Below are positions 46,982 through 58,006 of a stretch of 60,000 nucleotides of DNA, one piece after another. A model generated the notes under the pieces. It did not search any database. It was not told where the DNA came from and saw only the letters and a list, made by a program, of their open reading frames with translations. Location of the stretch: contig NC_081414.1 in NCBI RefSeq assembly GCF_030272615.1, positions 233,108,733 through 233,168,732 on the forward strand, in the 5' to 3' direction. A program made the position numbers and the translations under genes. This stretch comes from Cryptomeria japonica. Its lineage: Eukaryota > Streptophyta > Pinopsida > Cupressales > Cupressaceae. Numbering within the stretch: position 1 is the first letter of the stretch; every line of letters starts with the position of its first letter.

Positions 46982-47773
46982 TGTTGGCAAATGCACACTC
47001 CAATGAGAAATTGTAGGTGATTGAAGGTTTTGTCATTGATGGCAACCTTGCAATCATATGATACCGGCAAGACAAATACCAATACCGGCAATGACAAACT
47101 CTACACCGGCACACAAAACACCGGCAGTGAAAGGATGGATACCGGCACTCTAGCCAATAGGAATTTTGTTGATAACATATTTTGTAATTAATTATAAAAT
47201 CATTGTAAGCCGACATGGTGAGTTATAATATGACTCATATATGTTAGATCATTGTAGAACATTTAAAAAGAATGTGATAGGCAAAATTATGCAGACCTAA
47301 TATGCAAAATATAGGTTAAGGGTTTATGTATGAAGCAGAGCTAAAACCGGTACTGGATCTGGCATAGCAGATGCTAAATTAAAGCAGTACAAGACATTGG
47401 ATTTGTATAATCCATTTTTGTAAGTCAGTGTGACTTCCTTTATAATTGAGCAGTGAGCTCTAGGCACTTGACCTTCCTGCATGTGCAGGTCCCTCTTGTA
47501 AAACAGTAATATTCCCTTATTGGCCAGTAAGTGAATATTGTGGGTCACAAATCCCACCGAGGTTTTTCCCACACCGGGTTTCCTCATTAAACTACTATGT
47601 TATGGTGTTTTTTTCATGTGATTGTTGTTATTCTTGTTTACTGCATTATTTTTGGTTTACCGGTACACAGTATTGATATGCTTTACATGTTTTAAGTCAA
47701 GTAAATTCATTAACCGGTTAGATACCGATTCAACCCCCCCCCCCCCTTCTCAGTATCTTTGGGAATCCTAACA
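46982..47773 (+). repeat. Copy B 5' LTR
   Basis: TGTTGGCAAATGCACACTCC to AATCCTAACA, 792 bp. It holds five ACCGGCA motifs at 47063, 47084, 47105, 47120 and 47141, the palindrome CCTGCATGTGCAGG (47476-47489) and the C-run hairpin (47720-47759, with an enlarged C-run). Confidence 0.94.
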
Positions 47774-47775
47774 AT

Positions 47776-47787
47776 TGGTATCAGAGC
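47776..47787 (+). promoter_or_regulatory. Copy B primer binding site (tRNA-iMet)
   Basis: TGGTATCAGAGC two bases after the LTR. Confidence 0.93.
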
Positions 47788-47844
47788 TTGGTCCTCTATT
47801 TTCAGAAGCCTAATAGCTTGAGGAAGATCTTGACATCGGTAGAA

Positions 47845-48933
47845 ATGGAAAACTTGAAGAAACAATTGGAAACAACTCTTTCAGACTATGATTTAGAAAA
47901 GGTGAAGAATATCAAACTTGAAGATGATCTAAAGGCTGCTCAGGATATCATTCAACCGCTTCAAGAAAATATTACCATTGCAAGAAATAAGAGAAGAGAA
48001 CTTTGTGAAAAGATGCAGAATGAGAATGATGATAAGGAAACTCTTATTGATCCAGTAAACAAGCTAAGACAAGAAAATAGTATAACAAAGAATGAGATGC
48101 AGGATATGACTATGAGATTTTGCAAAGAAATTGAAGATAGGAAGAAGAATGAAGAAGACTTGGCCAGAAGACTAAATGATGTTGGAAATGAAAACACAAG
48201 ACTTGGTCATGAAAATGATATGTTGAAGACAGATCTGATGCATACACAAAATGACACAAATGAGCTCATGAGATAGAAAGGAATCTTGGAAAGAGAACTA
48301 GCTACTGCAAATCAACACAAGGAAAAATTCAAGAAAAGATCAGAAGAACTTGGTAATATGCTAAAGAATCAAAAACCTAATGGTGACACTAATGGCCTTG
48401 GCTTTGAAGTTGGTGAAAGCTCCGGTACTACAAACAATCATGATCATAGCAAACTGGTAAGACAACCTACTGCTTACAAGTTCAATGGCAAATGCTTTAA
48501 CTGTAACAAGTATGGTCATAGAGAAAATCAGTGTAGATCTAGAAATTATCAGAGCACTAATACACCCACCGGTCAATGTTCTAAATGCAACAAAGTTGGT
48601 CATAATTCAAAAAATTGCAGAATAAATGTGAGATGTTATGTTTGTGGAAGATTTGGGCACTTATCTAATCAATGCAGAACACATACCGGCATAGGATATG
48701 GGAAAGCTATTTAAAAGAACAATGTGACTTGTTATGCATGTAACAAGATTGGACATATTGCTAAATTTTGTAGAAGTAAGGCATCACCGGCAAATAAAAA
48801 AGGTCCTAGTTTGAAAGGTAAAGAAAAAGTTGAAGAGGTAAAGCAAGAATTTTCAGAACAATGGATCAAAAAGTCAGATCAAAATGTCGATATGATTACA
48901 CCACCACTGGCAGGAGACTCCTCATCTAACTGA
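47845..48933 (+). pseudogene. Copy B ORF1: gag-like coiled coil with four zinc knuckles
   Basis: Single frame from ATG 47845 to TGA 48933, broken only by TAG at 48274-48276 and TAA at 48712-48714, where copy A has CAA and CAG codons. The coiled coil and four knuckles (CFNCNKYGHRENQC, CSKCNKVGHNSKNC, CYVCGRFGHLSNQC, CYACNKIGHIAKFC) match copy A closely, and the third and fourth are identical between the copies. No frameshift is needed, so decay is limited to two C-to-T type changes. Confidence 0.9.
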
Positions 48934-49088
48934 AGAAAATTCTTTTGGGGGTTTAGCAACAAAATGAAAAACATGCTATTATTCCCTCCGTTGATGGTGA
49001 GAAGTTGAAATTACTTCTATACCGGCAGATGAGTTAAGTTGTAACTTAACCGGCAAGCATTAAATATGGTAGTTGGTGAAAATAACAT

Positions 49089-49095
49089 TATAAAG
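49089..49095 (+). promoter_or_regulatory. TATA-like box upstream of copy B ORF2
   Basis: TATAAAG, 151 nt before the ORF2 ATG; see the matching site in copy A at 35221. Confidence 0.35.
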
Positions 49096-49239
49096 CAAGT
49101 GCTTTGGCTCTTTTTTCCATTCACCAAGCATTCAAATCTTCGAGAGTGCGAAAATTCCCGAGTGAAGGTACTCCAAGCAAAGAAGTGAAGCAATCCATCA
49201 AAGCATTCATCCTTAAGGCAGATTGAGGTATTTATAGCT

Positions 49240-52200
49240 ATGGCATCTTCATCCACTCCTAAATTTATTGCAAACCCTACTATTGTTGAAGTTGTTAAGC
49301 GACCTAGACCTGTTTTTCAACTAGTTCCCGAAATTGCTAAGAAAGATGACAACGTAGGTGCATTCTTCCAAATCCCTAAAAGGAGTAGTATATGCCGAAA
49401 ACCCTAGAATGTATATACATTGTCATATTGATGAACTAGGTGATGATGAAATTAAAAATATGTATGAGACTGTAATCTGTGATGAATTCGGAAATGTCAA
49501 ACCTGAACACAAGATAGTAGAAACCCTAGGTTTCACAGAAATTCTTAGTATCCCAGATTTCCCCAAGGATGTCATAAGGATTGTGTTAAGCAGAGTACAT
49601 GGTGAATTTTTCTAGTTAGACTCTATTCACAAGATCACAAAAGAAGCAGTAAGGGCAGTAACAGGGTTACCCTCCACCGACAATAGACCTAACAAAACTA
49701 AGAAGGTCTCAAATGACTTAGTGACAAACCTAACTAGTGCAACATTTGATAAAAGATCACTAAGGGTAAATGATGTAAAGGATGTAAATATCATATTTAT
49801 CAGTATGATCTTAGGTTACAAAGGCTACACATGCAAATAGGTTAAACTCAGTTTCTAGCATGTGTATTAAGAGTGCTTGTGATATGGTAAATGATAATAC
49901 AAGGATAGACATATGTGAATGGCTTAAAGATGAGCTAATAGACAATCTAGGAAAGATCAAAAGGGAAAAGAAAGGGACATTCAGATTTGGAAACCTACTT
50001 GTTTGTCTGATGCTATACATAACCAAATAAGTACCCAGCATGGGTACTAAAGATTTTGGATTTGATATACCGGTAGGAAAACAACTATCAGAATTGTTGA
50101 ACAATATGGGAGAAAACAGGGAGAAAACCATAAATGAGCACTTTCAATCACTAAAGGCTCGAATAAAAACAAGAGTAAGGTTATCACAAGCTATTGTGGA
50201 TAAGTACCAAAAGGAAATTTGTTTTGTAATAAAGAAAGATGAAATTTGGATGGAGGCAGTTATTCCTAGAACCATCTGGGTTACTGAAATGGGGTATGAA
50301 ATTGATGACAACATAATAGAAACTTATGCAAAAGCCCTCCTAGAAGCTCCTAAGGAACCGGAAGAAAAAGTATTTGGTAGTGCTGAAACTATAGAAAGCC
50401 AAATTCAATCAAGGAAAAGAGTTAAGAAGGTTGAGGCAACTATTAGAAAAGGAACCCAGCAGGCAAAAGCTATTAAAGAAGATGTGCTAAAACAAACTAG
50501 TATAACTGAAAGTGAGTTGGAAGCACTTCAACTGGAAACTCACCTTTCACCGGTTGGAACTTATTCAAAAAGTGACATACCTGTTGTATTTAGGAGAGTT
50601 GAAAGGAAAAGAAAACTTTCACTGGCTCCTTCTCCTACACCAAAGAGGACAAGACAAAAGCAACAGGCAGTGAGGCCCCCAGCAAAGAAATTAACTCCAA
50701 AGAAAAAGAAGATGACTCCTAAGAAGAGGACACAACAAACTATTGCTCCCATTAATAAACTTCTCAGTGAAATTACAGAGGATGGAAAGTTGAAGAACGT
50801 CAACAAATTATATGACACACTATTCGCTGATGACAAAGAGAAAGTAGAGAACATTGTAATCTTACACTTAGATATTTTCAAGAAATTTTTGATGCAAGTT
50901 GTTGATGAAATACCAGCAGATCTATATAATAGATTAGAAGCTAGAAGAGTAGCTATTGTTGAGCTAGATAAGAAAATAAAGATTGAAAAACTACTTGCAA
51001 TGCACCCTGTTAACTCACCTGATGAGATAGATCAATTAATCTCTGAGGCTAACTGGTCAATATTCTCAACTGCTCATCGACATGTAGCACTGATGGCAGG
51101 AAGAGTGAATCAGGTAACAGAGGAAACAACAAATGCATGGGACATATTCCTGGTAGAAAAATAGAAACAGGAAGAGTATCAAAAACCTAAAACCTTCAAG
51201 GTATATCAAAAGGATAGGGACAAAGTAAAAGGTAAGGTAGGTGGACCTCCCAATATAAAGATAACATACAACTTACCCCCACTGCCTCTAAATACTCTAT
51301 CGGTAGACACCACTAACAATCAACCGGCAACTGAGAGTATGGACACACCACATGAGGATACAAATCCTGATTCTGAGGTGTTATATACAATGAACATTGA
51401 CACTCAGGAAGTCAATATTGTGGTGGATAAGGAATCAACTGAGAAATCAGATGTGGCAACAGGGCCACCGGTAGGAAATATTGCAGTAGAGAACATTGAA
51501 ATTGGGGAACTAAAACAAACTAAAGGATCAAGTGAACCCCCAGACACTGGAAAGGAAAAAACTACAGATGCACATACTGATGCATCCACTGAGCCACTGG
51601 CAACTACTGAAATTGAAAAACCAACTGAGTCACCGGCAACAGGCAACACAGAGGAAAAATCGGCAGTGGACAACACAGAGAAACAGGTAGAGCAACAAGC
51701 TCCTTCACAAGTATAGACAAAGACAGTGCCACCGGCCGAAAATGAAAAGCCTAAAATTTTGTTTGTAGAAATGAAAACTCAAACAGATCCTCCAGAGAAA
51801 GAGGAAAGCAAAGCTATAACTACAACCGGCGGATTACAGATTGTTAAAACTATTGGACAAACATCTGGAATAGCCATGACAGAATTCAGACCTACTGATG
51901 TAACTGAGGTCTTATTAGATTCAATAAAGAAAATAACAGAGTGCAGTGCTCAAGCCTAGAAGGCTATAGATGACACTTTACCAATTTTGAAGATGATAGC
52001 ACCAAAGTGCAGTGTTGAAAATAAAGATTCTTTGAGCCAATTAGACACATTGTCTAAGTATATAACCAGCAACCTAATAACACTGGACAAAATAAATGAG
52101 AATACATTTAAGGAAAGAATGATAAAAGAGAAAGAAAAATTATTTATGGAAATTGTGAATAAGATCAAAGAGGAAATGGATACTCTTTTACCGAAACTCA

Positions 52201-52691
52201 GTGAAATCATTCTTGACTTCAAGAAACTGTACAGGGACACTTGCAAAACGGATGTATTAATAGAGGATCTTGACAAAGAAATTAGAAAAGCACAGGATAA
52301 GATTAATAATATTGCTAATAATCTGATTGAAACATCAGACTCATTTTTGGAATTAGAGAAGAAAATTGCAGAGCAGGAAGAGAAAATCAAGAAACTAGAA
52401 AATGAAAAACAAAGAATAAAGGACAAAGAAAAGGACTTAAAATGCAGGCTTGGTCCAAGACTAGAGTATCTTATTTCTTTGAGAAAAGAAATATCTAAGG
52501 CTCTGGTTCCTGAACTAAAGACACCGGAAGAGAAAATGCACATACTCACTGGTACAGTGTAGAGGACTCAAGAAGCCATAAAAGACTGCAAAACATTCAG
52601 CAATGGAATAAATCTAGTTTTGACAGACATTTTTCAGATTGTACCCCATCGGTTACAAGAAGTCAGGCAGGACTCCACTGACAGCGAATGA
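49240..52691 (+). pseudogene. Copy B ORF2: unassigned ~1,150-codon protein, full length but broken
   Basis: Starts at ATG 49240 (MASSSTPKFIANP) and ends at TGA 52689-52691. Two one-base insertions (about 49380 and 49822) and in-frame stops (TAG 49613, TAA near 50029, TAG 51162, 51714, 51957 and 52560) break it; from 50040 on one frame runs to the end. Parts in order: N-terminal globular region shared with copy A; FVIKKDEIWMEAVIPRTIWV, shared by all three copies; a lysine-rich linker (about 50600-50740); a helical segment ending ELDKKIKIEKLLAMHP; a Thr/Glu/Pro/Ala-rich spacer (51280-51800); and a C-terminal coiled coil (51990-52560; LELEKKIAEQEEKIKKLEN). No enzyme motif, signal peptide or membrane segment. 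Function unknown; perhaps structural, nuclear or DNA/RNA-associated. Confidence 0.82.
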
Positions 52692-52711
52692 CAACCTTTG
52701 TAATTGATGTC

Positions 52712-52913
52712 AAAGGGGAAGTAGAGGAATGAGAAAAATGGTTCATCTGCTCAGGGGGAGCACACAGTTTTGGGTATATAGTTTTGGTAAGACATTTTTG
52801 GCAGACTATTTTTGGATATCATTTTTGAACACTTTTTTATTCTTTGGTAAGACATTTTTGGCAGACTATTTTTGGATATCATGAGAATTGCCATCAATAC
52901 CAAAGGGGGAGAT
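52712..52913 (+). promoter_or_regulatory. Copy B multiple polypurine tracts
   Basis: Tracts at 52712-52720 (aaaggggaa), 52752-52760 (cagggggag) and 52902-52913 (aaagggggagat), the last directly before the 3' LTR. Between the second and third is a 40-bp direct repeat (52783-52822 and 52843-52882). This is the Sirevirus arrangement. Confidence 0.88.
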
Positions 52914-53699
52914 TGTTGGCAAATGCACACTCCAATGAGAAATTGTAGGTGATTGAAGGTTTTGTCATTGATGGCAACCTTGCAATCATATGATACCGAC
53001 AAGACAAATACAGACACCGGCAATGACAAACTCTACGCCGGCACACAGAACACCAACAGTGAAAGGATGGATACCGGCACTCTGGCCAACAGGAATTTTG
53101 TTGATAACATATTTTGTAATTAATTGTAAAATTATTGTAAGCCGACATGGCGAGTTGTAATATGACTCATATATGTATGAGATCATTGTAGAACATTTAA
53201 AAAGAATGTGATAGGCGAAATTATGCAGACCTAATATGTGAAATATAGGTTAAGGGTTTATGTGTGAAGCAGAGCTAAAACCGGTAGTGGATCTGGCATG
53301 GCAGATGCTAAATTGAAGTAGTACAAGACATTGGATTTGTATAATCCATTTTTGTAAGTCAATGTGACTTCCTTTGTAATTGAGCAATGAGCTCTAGGCA
53401 CTTGGCCTTCCTACATGTGCAGGCCCCTCTCGTAAAACAGTAATATTCCCTTATTGGCCAATAAGTGAATATTGTGGGTCACAAATCCCATCGAGGTTTT
53501 TCCCACACCGGGTTTCCTCGTTAAACTACTATGTTATAGTGTGCTTTTCATGTGATTGTTGTTATTCTTGTTTACTGCATTATTTTTGGTTTATCAGTAC
53601 ACAGTATTGATATGCTTTACATGTTTTAAATCAAGTAAAATCATTAACCAGTTAGATACTGATTCACCCCCCCTCTTAGTATCTTTGGGAATTCTAACA
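52914..53699 (+). repeat. Copy B 3' LTR
   Basis: 786-bp partner of 46982-47773. The five ACCGGCA sites are at 52995, 53016, 53037, 53052 and 53073 with identical spacing but three are mutated (accgaca, gccggca, accaaca). Hairpin at 53654-53684. Confidence 0.94.
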
Positions 53700-53704
53700 C
53701 AAAG

Positions 53705-54462
53705 GAGTTATCTACCTCTTCTGTCCAACTAAACCTGCACATTTGTCCTCCCTTTATGGTATCAAGCATAGGAGCACAAATATAGCTAAAGCCTCTTATA
53801 AACTTCCTATAGAATGTGGCTAAGCCATGGAAGCTTCTAGCATCAGTCATTGTTCTAGGTGTAGGCCAAGACAATATGACACTCACCTTTACTTGATCCA
53901 TTTTCAACTCAATATATGAGATTACAAATCCCAAGTAAATGATCTCTTCCTGCATAAAGAAACACTTTTCCAAATTGATCATTAATTGCTCTTCATACAA
54001 TCTTCTTAAGACCAGGTCTACATGTTTTAGGTGCTCTTCTTTGATTTGACTAAAAATTAGAATGTCATCTAGGTAGACTATGGCAAATTATCCCATCAAA
54101 TCCCTCAAGACTTCATTCATTAACCTCATAAAGGTACTAGGTGCATTAGATAAGCCAAAGGGCATGACCTTCCACTCATACAACCCCTCATTTGTTTTAA
54201 ATGCAGTCTTCCACTCATCTCCTGGCCTAATCCTAATCTGATGATAGCCACTTTTCAAGTCATTTTTTGTAAAATATCTAGCACCCCCCAAGCAATCTAA
54301 CAAATCCTCAATCCTAGGCATTGGAAATCTATACCTGATAGTAATTTTGTTGATATACCTTGAGTCAGTGCAAAGCCTCCAAGTGCCTTCCTTTTTGGGT
54401 GCTAAGACTGCAGGGACTTCACATGGGCTCAAACTTTTGCCAATTAGTCCGGATTCCAACAA
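53705..54462 (-). pseudogene. Gypsy C reverse transcriptase
   Basis: From 54462: [72 protein letters not shown], then after a stop near 54090 the catalytic IVYLDDILIFS, and the thumb and connection region (INLEKCFFMQEEIIYLGFVIS, ARSFHGLATFYRKFI). [11 protein letters not shown] has Asn for the usual Ile before the first catalytic Asp. It ends at the copy B insertion. Confidence 0.93.
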
Positions 54463-54471
54463 TTCTTCAAC

Positions 54472-55140
54472 CTATTTTGCTATATCAACATTCTGATCAG
54501 GTGTGAGCTTGTATGCTACTTTATTAGGCAAGGTGGATCCAGGTATAAGATCTATGCAATGGTTTATATCCCTCATGGGAGGTAATGACCTTGGCATTCC
54601 ATCAAAGATGACACCCTTGTATTTGTTTAGTAGTTGTTGCACTGCAGGGTCAACCAACCTCAATCTATCTTCGTTCTTGTCTTTAGACTTCTCCACCTTT
54701 GTCACTGTTGGACTAGGAATAAGGGAATAACAAACAATGCCTTCATCTGTTATGTTCTTCATTAATTTCTTTCCTCCTAACACCAACACCTTAGCCTCCT
54801 TTGGTTTGGTTTCCTCCTCACTCTCCATCAAAGGTAACAACTCAATCACTTTACCATCTTTGGTGATGGAATATGTGTTCCTAGCACCATCACGTTGTTC
54901 CTTCAAATCAAATTTCCATGGTCTCCCAAATAGGAGGTGACAAGCATCCATCTTTGCAATGTCAAACAACAATCTATCCTTATAGGTTCCAATCTGGAAT
55001 TCTACCCAAGCCTGCTCTTCCACAATAGCTTGCTGACCTTAGGTGAGCCATGAGACCTTGTAGGGGCAAGGGCGAGGTAGTCTCCTCAACTTTAGCTTCT
55101 CCACCATTTATAGAGACACAAAGTTTTAAGTTGAACTGGA
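54472..55140 (-). pseudogene. Gypsy C protease region and linker to RT
   Basis: The protease site reads LMDSSST followed by a stop, where gypsy proteases have DSGST, so a key Gly is lost. After it come CHLLFGRPWKFDLKE and a long charged linker, then GMPRSLPPMRDINHCIDLIP and LPNKVAYKLTPDQN, the conserved lead-in to the RT. Confidence 0.87.
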
Positions 55141-56442
55141 ATCCATTAGAACCTTGGATACCTTTCCACCCACCTTGAAAGTGGTCTTGAATATAGACTT
55201 TCTCTGTGGGGGCTCTTTGTTAGCCATCTTCATGGTAGTTACTACTCTTCTAATCATCAAAGATTCACCTCTTTTAGGGCAACCATAACTATCAGGGGTA
55301 TTGACACTTTGGTATGTATTTACACTTGCCACACTTTGGCAATCAACTTCTAGAACCAAGTTACTTCTCCTTTCCCCCATGGAACTAGTAGGCTTGTCAG
55401 GACATCTATTGGCCATGTGCCCTTCTTGATTGCAGTTATAACATCTGTCTGGACCTCTACCTTGAGATCTTCCCCTAAATGGTGGTCTTTTTCCTCTAAA
55501 GTTACCTCTATGATTGTATCCTCCATTGTGATTGGAACTACTCTCTCTTCTAGGGCCTTCTTGATTGGTTTCACCTTGGTTTCCAAAACCATTTCCCTTA
55601 CCTCTAAACAAATTTTTTCCACCCCTCTATTGTCTTCCTCTTCTTTTATTGTTCTTCTCTTGCCTCCTTTTGCTTTTCTCTTCCACCTTGATGGCAAGTT
55701 GATGGCATTTACCAACTGTATCTGGGCTAAGGAGGTTTAGTTCTTGTTGAATGTTGTACCTTAATCCATTTAGGTACCGAGAAACTTTTTCACTCTCTTC
55801 CTCCTTTGTCTTAGACTTCATACATAGTCTTTGTAACTCCTCAGTGTAAGAGTTCACATCCATCTCCTTCTGCTTGAGATTTTGTCTCCTCTTATGAAGT
55901 TGAATTTCATAATCTTTGGGTACATAGGCCTCCTTTATTAAGGCAACCATCTTCTTCCAAGTAACAATCTTGGGTTTCTTGTCCTTCTCTCTTTCCTCTT
56001 GGACCAAGTTCCACCAAGTTAGGGTGGCTCCCTTCAACTTGGACTTAGCAATCTTCACCTTCCGATGTCCTGGAACGTCTTCATATTGAAAGAAACTAGA
56101 CAGGGAGTCTATCCAATCTACCACTACATCTGGTTCCATCTTCCCCGTGAAAGTTGGAAAATCAATCTTTTGCTCCATGGTTCTCCTCTCCATGGATTTG
56201 AGGGCATTAAGGAAGTGCCTCTGTTCAGGAGGAATCGCCTCTTCCTCTGGCATAGGGATCTCCTCTTCATCCCCTTCGTCACCACTACTAGTGCCTCCAT
56301 CTTCCTTCCCATCTACTTTGCCCCTCAACCTCTCTAACTCCTTCTACATGGCCTTGTAAGAAATAGCCCACTCTCTCAATATCTTTCCCATTTCCATGTT
56401 GGTGATTGGTCCCCTAGAGACTTCTTCTTCTCCCTCTACCAT
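55126..56442 (-). pseudogene. Gypsy C gag
   Basis: The likely start is the ATG at 56442 (MVEGEEEVSRGPITNM), with a stop near 56346. The retrotransposon-gag domain follows (IDFPTFTGKMEPDVVVDWID, LKGATLTWWNLVQEE, VNSYTEELQRLC), then in another frame a basic Arg/Gly-rich region and the knuckle CYNCNQEGHMANRC near 55450. A frameshift near 55620 separates the two halves. Confidence 0.9.
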
Positions 56443-56479
56443 TTCTCAAATCTCTATCTCTTTACCAAAGCCATTACTA

Positions 56480-56491
56480 GCTCTGATACCA
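56480..56491 (-). promoter_or_regulatory. Gypsy C primer binding site (tRNA-iMet)
   Basis: TGGTATCAGAGC on the minus strand, two bases from the 5' LTR. Confidence 0.92.
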
Positions 56492-56493
56492 CT

Positions 56494-58001
56494 TGATGTA
56501 GAGCCCTCCTTTTATCCTGCTAAACACTCCCAGATGTATGACACTGACCCCTCAAGACTTCAATAGGATCCTATCAAGGCAAGGCTCTACAACATTAGTT
56601 CAACATCTCACAATCTTCAAGACTCATACTTACTCAAATTGGGTAATTTGCTCCATCATGCACCATGAAGCCTTCAAGGGTTCCTGACCATTACCACACT
56701 TATTTTGGGTCATGCATGACTCACATGGACTAGATCAAACACTAGTTTTAAGGATTCAACACCATATCCTATAGCACCTTCACAATTAAGCCTATTTGCT
56801 AGTAGCCCTTGGAAATGGGTGAAGGGACCTTAAGTCAAAACTTTCCCAAACACCCTAGAAAAAAAAAAATAGTTTCAAATACCCTTTTTGGTCTTACACA
56901 ATTCCCCAAAAGGAAAGGTCAAGGTCTGACAAAGAAAGGCTTGAACCTAGTGAAGGTCAATTGTCCTAAAGGGCTAATTAGGCCTCCATTTGTGAAGGAA
57001 CTATATCCAAATGAACAAACCATACAATCACAACCCCATTAGCATGTGGGGAACCATAAACCATCATGGATTCTAGGGTTACACACCTATAATCATCACC
57101 ATTTGCCTTCTAGGGTAGCTTTGTTGTTTAAGGACTAGGTAGCCACATAGAGATGTCTACCTAAGGCCTGATCAAACACACACCTCCCTTGCTCCTCCTG
57201 CAAAATAATTTTGGAATCTTAGAATGCACAGGCCATACTTTCATTTCACCCAATTCCATGAGTTTCAGATGGATAAATTGCAAGTTATGGCCATGAAGAA
57301 GCAAAACCCTAGGTAAACCCTAGTTTTCCGGGTACCTACAGCAAAATTAGAATAACAGAAGCAAAACACACAGTCTGAACCTCAAACCAAATCCAAATCA
57401 AAGGTGATTCAATACTCTAAAAAAATCACATCATTGGGGATCTATCCCAATCTGTATAATGATGTACCCCGGGCCAAAACTCCATAATTACAAGAAAAAC
57501 TCATAATTTCATTAGTTTGCAATCATCAAAACATTCCTCCATACAGTCAAACCTTGGGAATTAGATCCTCAAGGTGTATATACCTCTCCACAACTTCTCT
57601 CAACTGAAAACAAGATTTTAGAGCCATTGGAGGAGTTCAAACAAACAAAAATTCAAAAATTGCATAAAAGTTACTAATGACAACTTTTGACAAAGTTGTC
57701 AAAATGTTATTCCTCGCCTCCTAATGCCTTGGGTTAAGACTAACCCATCCTAAAACACTCTAGAAGCAATAAAACCACTAGGATAACTATTTCCTACACA
57801 CACTTGATCCCCTTTTGCCCAAAAGTCCTAATTGGCTTATCAAGATGCCAAAATAGGAGTTTGGCTCACAAGATGGGGTCTTTTATTACAAACACACAAT
57901 GGATGATTGAAACACATGTAAAAAATCCTAAGACATGTTTGATGCCTTATCCTTCCTCCTCTAAGCCTAATTGATCAACTTGAAGGGTTTCTCCTGTGCC
58001 A
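56494..58001 (-). repeat. Gypsy C 5' LTR
   Basis: 1,508-bp partner of 43530-45047, bounded by the TSD catat at 58002-58006. Confidence 0.94.
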
Positions 58002-58006
58002 CATAT

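Larger units (their letters stand above)
46982..53699 (+). mobile_element. Copy B: complete pol-less LTR element with ORF1 and ORF2
   Basis: Complete element of 6,718 bp: LTR 46982-47773, primer site, ORF1, ORF2, polypurine tracts, LTR 52914-53699. TSDs are gaaag (46977-46981) and caaag (53700-53704), one mismatch, and the RT-RNase H frame of Gypsy C rejoins across the site. The internal region (47774-52913) is accounted for by the two ORFs and short spacers, with no room for and no trace of protease, integrase, RT or RNase H. It therefore moved as a non-autonomous element. LTR ends, primer site and repeated polypurine tracts are the same type as Copia1 and Copia2, so a Sirevirus is the likely enzyme donor. 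Confidence 0.94.
43530..58001 (-). mobile_element. Gypsy C: chromovirus-type Ty3/gypsy element carrying copy B
   Basis: LTRs 43530-45047 and 56494-58001 (TGATGTAGAG...CCA on the plus strand), perfect TSD catat (43525-43529 and 58002-58006), tRNA-iMet primer site at 56480-56491. Minus-strand order: gag, protease, RT, RNase H, integrase, then a degraded chromodomain-like tail, which puts it among chromoviruses (possibly Galadriel/Tcn1-like). Copy B interrupts it at 46982-53699, between RT and RNase H. Confidence 0.95.

Noticed and set aside
47730-47750. Long C-run considered as a sequencing error
   Set aside because: A shorter C-run occurs at the same place in all the related LTRs, so the run itself is real; only its exact length here is uncertain.
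51956-52549. 197-codon open frame on the minus strand
   Set aside because: Antisense shadow of the ORF2 coiled coil; Ser/Leu/Phe-rich as expected from reverse reading of Lys/Glu-rich codons.
49240-52691. ORF2 as an env-like protein of the Sirevirus type
   Set aside because: Env-like genes lie downstream of pol and show signal or membrane segments; ORF2 has neither, and pol is absent. Not excluded as a remote derivative.
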